A DNA stretch of 64,000 nucleotides from Chryseobacterium soli. GTDB lineage: Bacteria > Bacteroidota > Bacteroidia > Flavobacteriales > Weeksellaceae. Made by a program: the position numbers and the translations under genes. The stretch spans positions 1-64,000 of the forward strand of contig NZ_JPRH01000003.1 of assembly GCF_000737705.1 (NCBI RefSeq). Direction: 5' to 3'. Shown here in pieces: positions 55,191 through 64,000 of the stretch. The stretch's first letter is position 1, and each line of letters begins with the position of its first letter. The notes beneath the pieces are model-generated. The model saw nothing but the letters and a program-made list of their open reading frames with translations, searched no databases and had not been told where the DNA came from.

Positions 55191-56243
55191 TTACAACGAT
55201 TTCATATCAATTACGAAACGGTATCTTACATCACTTTTCAGCATTCTTTCGTAGGCGTCGTTGATATCCTGCATTTTGATCATTTCGATTTCGGAAACAA
55301 TATTGTGCTCGCCACAGAAATCCAGCATTTCCTGAGTCTCAGCAATACCCCCGATTAAAGAAGCTGCTACAGATCTTCTTCCCATAATCATCGGAACTGT
55401 ATTTAAAATAGGCTCTAATCCACCTAAATATCCTACTAAAACCAAAGTTCCGCTGATATTTAAAGTAGCTACATAAGGATTTACATCATGTACATAAGGA
55501 ACCGTATCAATAATAACATCGAATTTTCCTTTTACAGAATCCATATGATTTTCGTCTGTAGAGATCACGACGTGATCTGCACCCAGTTGTTTAGCATCTT
55601 CAGTTTTTCCGGGAGTTCTGGAGAATAATGTTACTTCAGCGCCTAATCCTTTTGCCAGTTTAATTGCCATGTGTCCAAGTCCGCCTAATCCTACAACCGC
55701 TACTTTAGAATCCGGACCTACGTTCCAGTGTCTTAAAGGCGACCATGTAGTAATTCCTGCACAAAGAAGGGGTGCTACCGCAGCAAGATCTAAATTTTCT
55801 GGCACTCTTAAAACGAAATTTTCATCTACCATTACTTTCTCAGAATATCCTCCGAAAGTATGACCTCCTAAATGCTTATCATTTCCGTTATACGTTCCTG
55901 TAAATCCATTCAGGCAGTATTGCTCCAAATCTTTTTTACAGCTTTCGCAAGTTCCGCATGAATCTACTAAGCAACCTACTGCTGCCAGATCTCCTACTTT
56001 AAATTTAGTGACATCATTCCCGATTTTGGTAATTCTCCCTACAATTTCATGTCCCGGAACAGCAGGATACATTGTTCCGCCCCAGTCATTACGTGCCGTA
56101 TGAAGGTCAGAATGACAAACCCCGCAATATAGAATTTCAATTTCTACATCCTTGGGAGTGGTCTCTCTTCTTTCAATATTCATTTCCTGTAAGTCTGCTG
56201 TCTTAGACTCAGTTCCGTAAGCTTTTACTGTGATTGTGCTCAT
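55191..56243 (-). CDS. Zinc-dependent NAD(P) alcohol dehydrogenase (cinnamyl-alcohol/YahK type)
   Basis: 350 residues. Catalytic zinc ligands in GVCHSDLHTARNDWG and PGHEIVG, structural zinc from four Cys (CGTCESCKKDLEQYC), Rossmann motif VGLGGLGHMAIKLA. The pattern matches the YahK/CAD branch, which reduces aldehydes with NADPH. Divergent from an AraC regulator ~240 bases away, which may control it. Probably cytosolic aldehyde detoxification. Confidence 0.92.
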   Translation of the reverse strand: MSTITVKAYGTESKTADLQEMNIERRETTPKDVEIEILYCGVCHSDLHTARNDWGGTMYPAVPGHEIVGRITKIGNDVTKFKVGDLAAVGCLVDSCGTCESCKKDLEQYCLNGFTGTYNGNDKHLGGHTFGGYSEKVMVDENFVLRVPENLDLAAVAPLLCAGITTWSPLRHWNVGPDSKVAVVGLGGLGHMAIKLAKGLGAEVTLFSRTPGKTEDAKQLGADHVVISTDENHMDSVKGKFDVIIDTVPYVHDVNPYVATLNISGTLVLVGYLGGLEPILNTVPMIMGRRSVAASLIGGIAETQEMLDFCGEHNIVSEIEMIKMQDINDAYERMLKSDVRYRFVIDMKSL

Positions 56244-56488
56244 TTAATTTTTTTATTAATATTTGTTTGTACTCTATATTGTTATTATTCCTCATCCGGT
56301 ACCGGCTTCATTCATTCGATATCGTCATAGGAAAACGACCATTATTGAATGTTTTCATAACGATGCAAAATTCGATACTTTTAGATGAACCGGACTTATA
56401 CAAATTACGGAAATACTTACCAATTTTACAGACATCATAGAAGGTAAATCAGAAAGTAGTAATTTTGAATGCGCTTAAAATGCATTTC

Positions 56489-57391
56489 ATGGATAATCAA
56501 GAAGTTGAAATAATAGATAATGTTTCGGATTATAACAGAATGGTGAATCAGGAAACCCTTCATCCACTGGTAAGTGTGGTCGATTTTTCAAAATCTGATC
56601 CGATCTGTCAGTACCGCAGGAATTATGGGTTTTATACGGTTTTTCTGAAAGACGTCAATTGTGGAGATATGTATTATGGCAAACACACGTATGATTATCA
56701 GGAAGGAACACTGGTGTTTATTGCGCCCGGGCAGATTAGCGGAATTACCGGTGACGGAACGTACAGACAGCCTGCAGGATATGCCTTATTATTTCATCCG
56801 GATCTTATAAAAGGGACCAATCTCGGGAAGCATATCAATGATTATTCTTTCTTTTCGTATGACGTACATGAAGCGTTGCACCTTTCCGAAAAAGAGCGGG
56901 AAATTATTCTTGAATGTTTCAAAAATATCAGACATGAACTGGAACAGGCTATTGATAAACACAGTAAATCTTTAATCGTCAATAATATCGAATTGTTTTT
57001 AAACTACTGCATGCGTTTTTATGACCGTCAGTTTGTGACGAGAGATCATGTGAACCGTGGATTCATTGGTAAATTTGAACATCTTCTTGATGACTATCTG
57101 CGTTCTGACAAGCCTAAAAACTTAGGGTTTCCAATGGTTAACTATTTTGCAGAACAGCTTAATCTTTCCGCCAATTATTTCGGAGATTTAATAAAAAAAG
57201 AACTTGGGGTTTCTGCCCAGGAATTTATTCATAATAAACTCATAGAAGTCGCCAAAGAACAGATCTTTATTCCTGCAAAATCAATCAGTGAGATCTCCTA
57301 TGATCTGGGTTTCAAATATCCCCAGCATTTTACAAGACTTTTTAAAACAAAGGTTGGGGTTTCCCCTAGTGAATATAAAACATTGCATTAA
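56489..57391 (+). CDS. AraC-family transcription regulator
   Basis: About 300 residues from ATG 56489 (56480 also possible); the in-frame TTG at 56465 lies inside TAATTTTG (56460-56467), a -7 element. N-terminal cupin-like sensing domain (~residues 30-150) and C-terminal double HTH (FAEQLNLSANYFGDLIKKELG; ISEISYDLGFKYPQHFTRLFK). Divergent from the alcohol dehydrogenase gene, its likely target. Confidence 0.85.
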   Translation: MDNQEVEIIDNVSDYNRMVNQETLHPLVSVVDFSKSDPICQYRRNYGFYTVFLKDVNCGDMYYGKHTYDYQEGTLVFIAPGQISGITGDGTYRQPAGYALLFHPDLIKGTNLGKHINDYSFFSYDVHEALHLSEKEREIILECFKNIRHELEQAIDKHSKSLIVNNIELFLNYCMRFYDRQFVTRDHVNRGFIGKFEHLLDDYLRSDKPKNLGFPMVNYFAEQLNLSANYFGDLIKKELGVSAQEFIHNKLIEVAKEQIFIPAKSISEISYDLGFKYPQHFTRLFKTKVGVSPSEYKTLH

Positions 57392-57591
57392 ATTTTCCCT
57401 TTAAACCTATAATTGATCAGCTTATGGACTTCCATTTACAAAAGGGGAGTACTTTCCTGTGATGTAAAAAGGCAATTCTTTTTAAATAAATGCTCTCCTT
57501 CTACCATGACTAAAAGAAAAAAACAATCGGAAAAGTTTTCTCTTTTCAAAAAACTGAATTAATTTTAAGGAGAGAAGTTATTTTTTTGAGA

Positions 57592-58935
57592 ATGAAATCA
57601 CAACAGAATATCGGCACCCACACTTTTCAGACCCCGTCAGGAAAAATCATCGCATTAAAGGAAAATGGAATTATTATGGCGAAAAGTATCCGTTATGCCC
57701 ATTCCGAAAGATTTCAAAAACCTGTTCCGGTAGAGTCTTCATCCTCAGAAATCATTTTCCCCCATAAAACTCCAGTTGCCTCGCAAACGATCAGTCCATT
57801 GGTGGAAAATATGATCGGTCCTACTCATATTGAACGTTTTGAAGTAGACGAATCTACTCAATTTTTATCCGTAGTTCGTCCTGAAAATGAAAATGAAAAT
57901 GAAAAATTTCCTGTAGTGGTATGGATTCATGGCGGATCGTATGAGATCGGATGCGGAGACTTGCCCACCGCTGATCCGGGCGAATGGGTAAAAGAACAGC
58001 ATATTATGGTGGTTACTGTTTCTTACCGGCTGGGATTGTTCGGATTTTTAGGCGGAAACGGAAAGAGAATTCCCAACTTAGGACTTTTCGATATCATAGA
58101 AGCTTTGCGCTGGATTAAAAAAAATATCAGTTCGTTGGGTGGAGATCCTGAAAATGTTACCCTGATGGGCCAGTCTTCAGGAGGAGATGCAATTGCCCAT
58201 CTGATGATTTCAGAAGGAGTGGAGGGATTGTTTCAAAGAGTGATTATTCAAAGTGCTCCCTTGGGGCTGCGGGAAAAGCGTCAAAAGATGACCGCAGAAT
58301 TGTTACGGAAAACGGAATTTCTGAAAGATAATGACGACGTGCTAAAAATGATGGATGAATATAGAAAATATGTTCCGTCTGTAGTACAATACGGACTGAA
58401 AGCTGCGATGCCTTTTGGGGTTCAGTATGGCTTTCCGCCTCTATGCAGAGAAGATGAAGTGATTGAACAATGGAAAAAGAACGCTGCAGCGTATGATGTG
58501 CTGATCGGCCTGAATAATGATGAAACGGCTTTTTATCTCAAAACATCCCTAACCCTGAAAAAATATGCTGGAAAAGGATTTGGACTTACCCTCATCAACA
58601 AACTTGTCCGGTTAACGACAGAAGTTATTTACGGAAAACCTGCAAAAATATTTGCTGAGAACTATGCTGAGGCAGGAGGAAATGTGTATCAGTTCAGAAT
58701 TCACTCCATTATAAAAAATCATAGTTTGGGAGCCGCTCACTGTATAGATCTTCCGTTGATTTTTGGAAAAGAAGAGGTCTGGAAATATGCAGAATTGCTA
58801 AAAGATATCCCCTGGAAATATATCGCTGAAAATGGCAGAAAAATGCGATCGCTTTGGGCGGAATTTGCCCGAAACGGTTCCATTGCTGATCATTCAGAAA
58901 GACCGGAAATACTGGAACTTCATAAGGTTATTTAA
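57592..58935 (+). CDS. Type-B carboxylesterase/lipase family protein
   Basis: 447 residues from ATG 57592. Oxyanion hole WIHGGSYEIG, nucleophile Ser195 in GQSSG (the family usually has GESAG), SYRLGLFGFL, acidic residue in LNNDETAFY and catalytic His in GAAHCIDLP. No signal peptide, so cytosolic. Shorter than eukaryotic relatives, normal for bacteria. Hydrolyses carboxylic esters; substrate unknown. Confidence 0.87.
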   Translation: MKSQQNIGTHTFQTPSGKIIALKENGIIMAKSIRYAHSERFQKPVPVESSSSEIIFPHKTPVASQTISPLVENMIGPTHIERFEVDESTQFLSVVRPENENENEKFPVVVWIHGGSYEIGCGDLPTADPGEWVKEQHIMVVTVSYRLGLFGFLGGNGKRIPNLGLFDIIEALRWIKKNISSLGGDPENVTLMGQSSGGDAIAHLMISEGVEGLFQRVIIQSAPLGLREKRQKMTAELLRKTEFLKDNDDVLKMMDEYRKYVPSVVQYGLKAAMPFGVQYGFPPLCREDEVIEQWKKNAAAYDVLIGLNNDETAFYLKTSLTLKKYAGKGFGLTLINKLVRLTTEVIYGKPAKIFAENYAEAGGNVYQFRIHSIIKNHSLGAAHCIDLPLIFGKEEVWKYAELLKDIPWKYIAENGRKMRSLWAEFARNGSIADHSERPEILELHKVI

Positions 58936-58943
58936 TCGTAAAA

Positions 58944-58990
58944 CACTAACAACACAAATCCTAAGAAGGACTGGTGTTGTTAGTGCTTAA
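58944..58990. terminator. Terminator between carboxylesterase and amylase genes
   Basis: CACTAACAACAC (58944-58955) pairs perfectly with GTGTTGTTAGTG (58974-58985) around 18 bases. Convergent genes. Confidence 0.65.
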
Positions 58991-58996
58991 AAATAT

Positions 58997-60469
58997 TTAT
59001 TCAGGAATCCAAACGCTTACATTGCCGGCAGGAACAGGGAAATTGCCCCAGCCTTTTTCATCAATGAGCACTTTTTCATCTGATCTTCCGAGAAAATCGT
59101 AAAAGGTTTTGCCAATATATTTTTCACCCATTTCCATAGGTTTGCTGTAAGCATCTTTATTGCTTACCACTACGGCACAACCCTGATGCTCATCATCACC
59201 CTCACGAACCCAGCCAAGGCAGTTTGCATCTTCAAAATAATCTTTCTGAATGCCGTAAGCATAGTCTTTTCTGGCTTTTAACAATCCTTCAAGACCATCA
59301 ATTTTATTAAGGAATATTTCCTGATCATTTCCTTCCTTATCTTTATCCGTGTAGTGGGCACCATATAAATCCGGATAGAAAATACATGGGTAACCGTCTT
59401 CACGCAATAAAATCAGCGCATAAGCTATTGGTTTAAACCATTCTTCAACCGGAGCTTCCAGGTCTTGCAATGGCTGTGTATCATGATTATCAACTAAGCT
59501 TACGGAATGCATCGGATCAGCCTGAGTAAGGGTTTCGTCAAGAATTTTTCTCAGATCATAGGAACTTCCTTCTTTGGACGCTGTATGGAAATTATTTTGC
59601 AGAGAACTGTCGAATAAACTCATACAGCCTTCCGTAACTTCAATGTATTTCTGAAGTAAAGCTAAGTATCCGGGAGCCCAGTATTCTCCTACCGCAAAAA
59701 TGTTTTTTTCAGAATTGGAACGGAGCATGGTAAGCCATTCCTTATAAAAATCAAAAGAGATATGTTTTAAAGCATCCAGACGTACTCCATCAAAATCGGT
59801 CTGATCAAAATACCATTTTGCCCAGGTATTGAGTTCTTCCCGTACAAACGGATTCCGGTGCTCAATATCGTTGTACATCAGGTAATCGTAATTTCCTTTT
59901 TCATCATCGATCATTTCTTCCCAGCCGTTTCCATATTCAGACTGTATTTTGAAGATATGGGAATCCATGCCTTCCGCATAATCCACTCCGCTGAAGCAGG
60001 TGAAATTCCATTCAAAATCAGAGTATTTTTTTCCTCTTCCCGGAAAGGTAAATTTGGTATAGGATTCTATTTCGATAACATCAGAAATTATTTTATCCCT
60101 ATTCTCTTCGTCTACTTTTACTGCTTTGAATTTTTCCAGTTCATCGCCGCCGGCTTTATGTCCCAGGACAACGTCTACAATAATCTGTATATTATGTTTT
60201 TTTAACGCAGAAATTGCTTGCAGGTATTGATCTTTGGTGCCGTATTTTGTTGGGATCGTTCCTTTCTGATCAAATTCGCCCAGATCAAATAGATCGTAGG
60301 CATCATATCCGGTAGAATAACCTCCATTCGTTCCTTTGTAGGCGGGAGGGAACCAAACTGATGTAATTCCTAATTCTGATAAATATTTCGCTTGTTGTTC
60401 GGCTTCATGCCATAATTTTCCGTCTCCTTCCGAGTACCAGTGAAAGAATTGAATTATCGTTTGATTCAT
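58997..60469 (-). CDS. Cytoplasmic alpha-amylase (GH13)
   Basis: 490 residues without a signal peptide, as in GH13_5 liquefying amylases. Starts NQTIIQFFHWYSEGDGKLW. Catalytic set: nucleophile Asp232 (GVRLDALKH), acid Glu262 (AVGEYW), Asp330 (SLVDNHDTQ); the conserved region DVVLGHKAGGD is also present. Breaks internal alpha-1,4 bonds of starch-like glucans inside the cell. Stands alone on the minus strand; no other glucan genes nearby. Confidence 0.92.
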   Translation of the reverse strand: MNQTIIQFFHWYSEGDGKLWHEAEQQAKYLSELGITSVWFPPAYKGTNGGYSTGYDAYDLFDLGEFDQKGTIPTKYGTKDQYLQAISALKKHNIQIIVDVVLGHKAGGDELEKFKAVKVDEENRDKIISDVIEIESYTKFTFPGRGKKYSDFEWNFTCFSGVDYAEGMDSHIFKIQSEYGNGWEEMIDDEKGNYDYLMYNDIEHRNPFVREELNTWAKWYFDQTDFDGVRLDALKHISFDFYKEWLTMLRSNSEKNIFAVGEYWAPGYLALLQKYIEVTEGCMSLFDSSLQNNFHTASKEGSSYDLRKILDETLTQADPMHSVSLVDNHDTQPLQDLEAPVEEWFKPIAYALILLREDGYPCIFYPDLYGAHYTDKDKEGNDQEIFLNKIDGLEGLLKARKDYAYGIQKDYFEDANCLGWVREGDDEHQGCAVVVSNKDAYSKPMEMGEKYIGKTFYDFLGRSDEKVLIDEKGWGNFPVPAGNVSVWIPE

Positions 60470-60516
60470 ATAGTATAAAATTTGGTTACTACAAGTTAGT
60501 GATAATTTACCAACAA

Positions 60517-61632
60517 TTAATTCTCAAATTCTTCAAACGGTATTTTTAGTTGAATAGAAACCTGTTTTTTTTCTTCCGTATTCAGATGGGAAAGTGATAA
60601 TCCCAATAAACGGACCGGCTTATCAAATGGGCGAAGCTCCCAGAGCTTTTTTGAAGTGGTATAATATTCTTCAGGTGAGATGAAATATTCTTCTTTGGTA
60701 CTGCTCCTAGTGAACAGTGAAAAATCTTTATATTTAATTTTTAAGGTTAAAGATCTGCCTAAGATGTTGTTTTTCTGCAATCTTTGATGAAGTTCAGCAC
60801 TCAGGCTTTCCAGCTTTTCATTGATCTGCTGCTCATCAAAAAGGTCTTCAAAAAATGTTCTTTCTACAGCGACACTTTTCTGAATCCGATGAGGTTTTAC
60901 TTCGGAAGTATGAATGCCCCGAACGACATTGTAATAATAGCCGCCTGATTTTCCAAACAGAGTGATCAGTTCCTGTAAAGATTTTTTCTTGAGGTCTTTT
61001 CCTTTAAAAATTCCCAGGGTAAACATTTTATTGGCCGTCACTTTTCCGACCCCATAAAATTTCTCAACAGGAAGTTCCTCCAGAAAACTTTCAATTTTAT
61101 CAGGATGAATGGTTTTTTGTCCGTTCGGTTTATTAATATCGGAAGCTACTTTTGCTAAAAATTTATTAACAGAAATGCCTGCTGAAGCCGTTAATCCGGT
61201 CTGCTCGAAAATTTTCTGTCGGATTTCTTTAGCAATCTGATTGGCAGATTCTATTCCTTTTTTGTTTTCTGTAATATCCAGGTAAGCTTCATCTAAAGAA
61301 AGCGGCTCAACCAGGTCCGTATATTCATAAAAAATATCCCGGATCATTTTTGAAATTTCTTTATACCTCGGGAAACGCGGCGGAACAAAAATAAGGTGGG
61401 GGCATTTTTCTTTTGCTGTCTTGCTGGGCATAGCAGAGCGCACGCCAAACTTTCTCGCTTCATAGCTGGCCGCAGAAACCACTCCGCGGTGTTCACCTCC
61501 TACAGCTACAGGCTTGCCTTTCAGTGCCGGATTGTCATGCTGCTCCACGGAAGCATAGAATGCATCCATATCAACATGAATAATTTTGCGGATAGGAAAA
61601 GGAAAATCCATATCACAAAGATATGGATTCAT
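60517..61632 (-). CDS. dinB: DNA polymerase IV
   Basis: 371 residues; starting at the second ATG (61611) gives 364 and the usual family N-terminus MDFPFPIRKIIHVDMDAF. A TATCTTTG element lies between the two ATGs on the minus strand, which would favour the shorter form. Y-family motifs: HVDMDAFYASVEQ, catalytic SLDEAYLDI, HhH region VEKFYGVGKVTANKM, little-finger domain. Translesion synthesis; lacks an obvious C-terminal beta-clamp motif beyond QVSIQLKIPF. Confidence 0.92.
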   Translation of the reverse strand: MNPYLCDMDFPFPIRKIIHVDMDAFYASVEQHDNPALKGKPVAVGGEHRGVVSAASYEARKFGVRSAMPSKTAKEKCPHLIFVPPRFPRYKEISKMIRDIFYEYTDLVEPLSLDEAYLDITENKKGIESANQIAKEIRQKIFEQTGLTASAGISVNKFLAKVASDINKPNGQKTIHPDKIESFLEELPVEKFYGVGKVTANKMFTLGIFKGKDLKKKSLQELITLFGKSGGYYYNVVRGIHTSEVKPHRIQKSVAVERTFFEDLFDEQQINEKLESLSAELHQRLQKNNILGRSLTLKIKYKDFSLFTRSSTKEEYFISPEEYYTTSKKLWELRPFDKPVRLLGLSLSHLNTEEKKQVSIQLKIPFEEFEN

Positions 61633-61656
61633 TTATTTCCGGGAATTGAATACTTG

Positions 61657-62109
61657 TTATTTCAACCGCATCGTAAGAAATAAGGGCTCAAAACCAGCTT
61701 TTTCATACGCTTTTACAGCAGATTCATTTTGATCATAGACGTCAAGCCTGATTTCAGAAATGCCTTTATTTCTGGACCATCGGATCAATTCATCTACAAT
61801 TAACTGATTAACGCCTTTTCCTCTGTGCTCCGGCTTTACAAACATAAAACCGAGATATGCGTAGTCTTTAAAAGTAGAGTAGTCTTTTTCCGGTTGTTTG
61901 ATCAAAGCATAGCCTGAGGCAATGACTTCATGATCTTTTTCAGCAACAATAAGTGTTGCGTCCCTAGAATTCATAAGGGATTCCAGATCATAATAATGAA
62001 TTTTTTCTTTTCTTAACGTTACGTTGTAAGGTCTTTCTGCCTCAACAACACACTGTTCAAAGGCTAAGAGAATATCTAAATCCTCCCTCGTGGCTTCTCT
62101 TAAAATCAT
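61657..62109 (-). CDS. GNAT-family N-acetyltransferase
   Basis: 150 residues. GNAT motif A FVKPEHRGKGVNQLIVDELI (acetyl-CoA pyrophosphate loop RGKG) and motif B DVYDQNESAVKAYEKAGFEP. Substrate unknown. Lies 24 bases upstream of dinB and 9 bases after the thioredoxin-like gene, probably one minus-strand transcript. Confidence 0.88.
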   Translation of the reverse strand: MILREATREDLDILLAFEQCVVEAERPYNVTLRKEKIHYYDLESLMNSRDATLIVAEKDHEVIASGYALIKQPEKDYSTFKDYAYLGFMFVKPEHRGKGVNQLIVDELIRWSRNKGISEIRLDVYDQNESAVKAYEKAGFEPLFLTMRLK

Positions 62110-62118
62110 AGAATATTT

Positions 62119-62634
62119 TTACTGTAAAAGCTTATTGATGGTAGTTTGTATTTCCGGATCTTCAGGCGAAATCGCATAGTATTTTGCAATAGAAGATTTT
62201 TGATCGATGACCATATATCTTGGGATCCAGTTCAGATCAATGTAATTATTGAAATCATTTTTCCAGCCGGAAGCAAACCAGTAATTGTCTTTATCTTTCA
62301 TGTTGAACCGATCAAGGCTTTTATCAAAGCTTTCTTTTGTCCGTTCCAGTGAAAGGAATACAAAGTCGATATTCGGGTTGTTTTTTTCCAGCTCCTGAGC
62401 TTTGGGAAGGGCTTGCAGACAGTCTCTGCACCATCCGGCCCAGAAATCAAGGACAACTACTTTTCCTTTATGTTGATTCAGAATATCCTGTATGGTAATG
62501 CTTTTTCCATCTTCACCTTCCAGTTTCTGATGTAAGGCTTCTTTAGAAAAGCTGGTTTTAAGGACGGTGGGAACTTTTTGGGAAAAACTTAATCCAAAAA
62601 TACCGATCATAAATAATAATAATGACTTTCTCAT
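62119..62634 (-). CDS. TlpA-like thioredoxin-fold protein
   Basis: 171 residues. Signal peptide ~1-18 (GLSFSQ). Thioredoxin fold with active site Trp68-Cys69-Arg70-Asp71-Cys72 and cis-Pro in WIPRYMVID. Periplasmic thiol-disulphide exchange, as for TlpA/ResA in cytochrome maturation or redox repair. Last residues form the helix of the fold. Confidence 0.87.
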   Translation of the reverse strand: MRKSLLLFMIGIFGLSFSQKVPTVLKTSFSKEALHQKLEGEDGKSITIQDILNQHKGKVVVLDFWAGWCRDCLQALPKAQELEKNNPNIDFVFLSLERTKESFDKSLDRFNMKDKDNYWFASGWKNDFNNYIDLNWIPRYMVIDQKSSIAKYYAISPEDPEIQTTINKLLQ

Positions 62635-62737
62635 TTTTTCAATTTCATTTATACAAAGCTAAATAATGAAACGCAATTAGAACCTGATTTCTTATGAATT
62701 AGGAAAAATTTAAGAGATTGAAATTTTCTATAAATGC

Positions 62738-63553
62738 TTAGTGGTAAGTTTTCACCAAACCTTTTACTACGGTAATAACGTTGGGCATAGCTTTATTGGC
62801 AGCATTCAGCACTTCTTCATGGGAAACGGCAAATGCAATGTCCGGTCCGCCAAGATCTGTAATAATGGAAATACAGAAAACATCCATTCCCATATGTCTG
62901 GCAACAATGACTTCTGGAACGGTACTCATACCTACCATATCGCCACCAATGGCTTTGATCATTCCATATTCGGCAGGGGTTTCAAAAGTAGGACCTTGCA
63001 ATCCGACATACACTCCCTGGTGAATGGTGATAGTATTTTCAGCGGCCACTTTTTCAGCAGCAGCAATCATTTTTTTGTTATAAGGTTCGCTCATGTCTAC
63101 GAAACGGGGCCCGAATTCTTCAATATTCTTTCCCCGAAGCGGATGTTCAGGCATCATATTGATGTGGTCTTTTAAGATAACCATATCTGCTACCTTATAA
63201 GCAGGGTTTACCCCTCCGGAAGCATTCGAAAGAATTACATTTTTAATACCTAACAGATGAAAAACTCTTATAGGAAATGTAACGGTTTCCATGGAATGTC
63301 CTTCATAGTAATGAAAACGGCCACTCATCATTAAGACTTTTCTGCCTTCCAGTATTCCGTAAATCAATTTTCCACCGTGTCCTACTACCGTAGTTTGCGG
63401 GAAATTGGGAATATTGTGATATTCCATCACATGAATAGGTTCTACTTCGTATTGAAGTTTTCCCAATCCTGATCCCAGCACAATCGCAAAATCGGGACTA
63501 TCCTGAATAATATTTTTAATAAACTGAGCTGTTTCCTTAATTTTTTCTAACAT
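62738..63553 (-). CDS. punA: Purine-nucleoside phosphorylase
   Basis: 271 residues, trimeric (NP-II) class. Phosphate-binding GSGLGKL and VVGHGGKLIYG, RFHYYEGHSM, SNASGGVNP purine site and GPTFETPAEY. Cleaves purine nucleosides with phosphate in salvage. Its start overlaps the 3' end of lpxK by 17 bases, so both are one transcript, lpxK first. Confidence 0.93.
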   Translation of the reverse strand: MLEKIKETAQFIKNIIQDSPDFAIVLGSGLGKLQYEVEPIHVMEYHNIPNFPQTTVVGHGGKLIYGILEGRKVLMMSGRFHYYEGHSMETVTFPIRVFHLLGIKNVILSNASGGVNPAYKVADMVILKDHINMMPEHPLRGKNIEEFGPRFVDMSEPYNKKMIAAAEKVAAENTITIHQGVYVGLQGPTFETPAEYGMIKAIGGDMVGMSTVPEVIVARHMGMDVFCISIITDLGGPDIAFAVSHEEVLNAANKAMPNVITVVKGLVKTYH

Positions 63554-64000
63554 AATCGATGATGATTTGGTTGAATTCTTCCTTTTTATCGATCACTACA
63601 TTAATGGGCCAGTAGTAAACAATATCTCTAAGATAGTCAAAGGTTTTTAAACGGACATAATCTTTCTCCGTCGTCAGTATCAATTTATATTCACCTAATT
63701 TTTTGTATTCGGCAATGATTTTTTTAATATCATCGTCTGTGAAATTATGATGATCCCTGAATTTTAGGTGCTTAACCCTTTGTGAAAATTTCGCAAGGTG
63801 CTCAAGCAGAGGTTTGGGATTGGCAATTCCGGTGATGAGCAGGATATCATAATAGTTCAGGTTGTTATCCGGAAGCATTTTTTCTTTTCCGTACACATTT
63901 TCGTCGTAACCGATTGACGAAAAGAATACTTTTTGATTACGCTCAGGTCTTATCCTTGAAATATAGTACCGTTTGGTCTCTTCCGTCAGTTCATCAGGAC
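63537..64000 (-). CDS. lpxK: Tetraacyldisaccharide 4'-kinase, C-terminal part (5' end outside window)
   Basis: The frame is open to the right window edge; about 154 residues are visible. They show QKVFFSSIGYD, the LLITGIANPKPLLEHL segment, HHNFTDDD and ILTTEKDYVRL, all typical of the C-terminal half of LpxK, which phosphorylates the lipid A precursor at the inner membrane. The Walker A half is beyond the window. The stop lies inside the punA start region (17-base overlap). Confidence 0.92.
   Translation of the reverse strand, partial: PDELTEETKRYYISRIRPERNQKVFFSSIGYDENVYGKEKMLPDNNLNYYDILLITGIANPKPLLEHLAKFSQRVKHLKFRDHHNFTDDDIKKIIAEYKKLGEYKLILTTEKDYVRLKTFDYLRDIVYYWPINVVIDKKEEFNQIIIDYVRKN

Noticed and set aside
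56234..56440. 68-residue plus-strand ORF in the adh-araC gap
   Set aside because: Overlaps the adh start and the promoter region; no recognisable sequence features.
1..64000. CRISPR arrays, prophage structural genes, rRNA operon
   Set aside because: No regularly spaced repeats, phage head/tail genes or rRNA sequences were seen on reading through.

Overview
The window is chromosomal DNA from a low-GC Bacteroidota, most likely a Chryseobacterium-type member of the Weeksellaceae/Flavobacteriia. Signs visible in the sequence are: promoters of the Bacteroidota form TTG-N19/20-TAnnTTTG, A-rich rather than Shine-Dalgarno start regions, several secreted proteins with C-terminal type IX secretion (T9SS) sorting domains (YPNP motif), a TonB-dependent receptor, a DUF3467 gene behind rpoC, and a tmRNA tag ending in FALAA. 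The genus is inferred by protein resemblance, not by a search.

Layout. 1-3951: an AT-rich accessory block of three plus-strand genes (TrlF-like ABC-type ATPase cut by the window edge, PIN-domain RNase-like protein, large protein ending in a PD-(D/E)XK-like nuclease fold) that abuts the 3' end of the tmRNA gene, a classical integration site; it is a candidate defence module. 4159-7266: housekeeping RNA and translation block with ssrA (minus) and rpsU, xerC, hpf and seven tRNAs (plus). Two perfect, inverted DnaA boxes lie in the gap where ssrA and rpsU diverge. A Thr-Tyr-Gly tRNA block occurs twice. 7549-16536: two-component system followed by a CzcC/CzcB/porin/CzcA metal-efflux operon. 16616-18127: DUF4394 lipoprotein.

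18505-36087: the transcription/translation core: tuf, tRNA-Trp, secE, nusG, then a 4 kb interruption (GT39-like membrane protein, tail-fibre-like protein, T9SS metalloprotease), then rplK, rplA, rplJ, rplL, rpoB, rpoC and DUF3467. The rplK and rpoB transcripts carry leaders that look structured; the rpoB leader is closed by a perfect 10-bp long-range helix starting near the predicted transcript 5' end.

36088-51634: envelope and secreted functions: a 44-bp perfect palindrome, an interspersed repeat, a lipoprotein, a decayed copy of the DUF3467 gene end, a BNR-repeat T9SS protein with two small unknowns and a TonB receptor, then a Crp/Fnr regulator next to a DUF5777 / cytochrome c-like / YceI / ankyrin / DOMON gene row. 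A GTGA-N6-TCAC operator sits between the regulator and this row. A small HTH protein, a sterol desaturase-like enzyme and a fibrinogen-domain secreted protein follow on the minus strand. 51635-52388 is a 754-bp gap with two palindromes exactly 30 bp apart.

52389-64000: ordinary metabolism and repair: NPP-type phosphodiesterase, NmrA-like reductase divergent from an HxlR regulator, zinc alcohol dehydrogenase divergent from an AraC regulator, carboxylesterase, cytoplasmic alpha-amylase, DNA polymerase IV, GNAT acetyltransferase, TlpA-like thioredoxin, purine nucleoside phosphorylase and the 3' part of lpxK running off the window.
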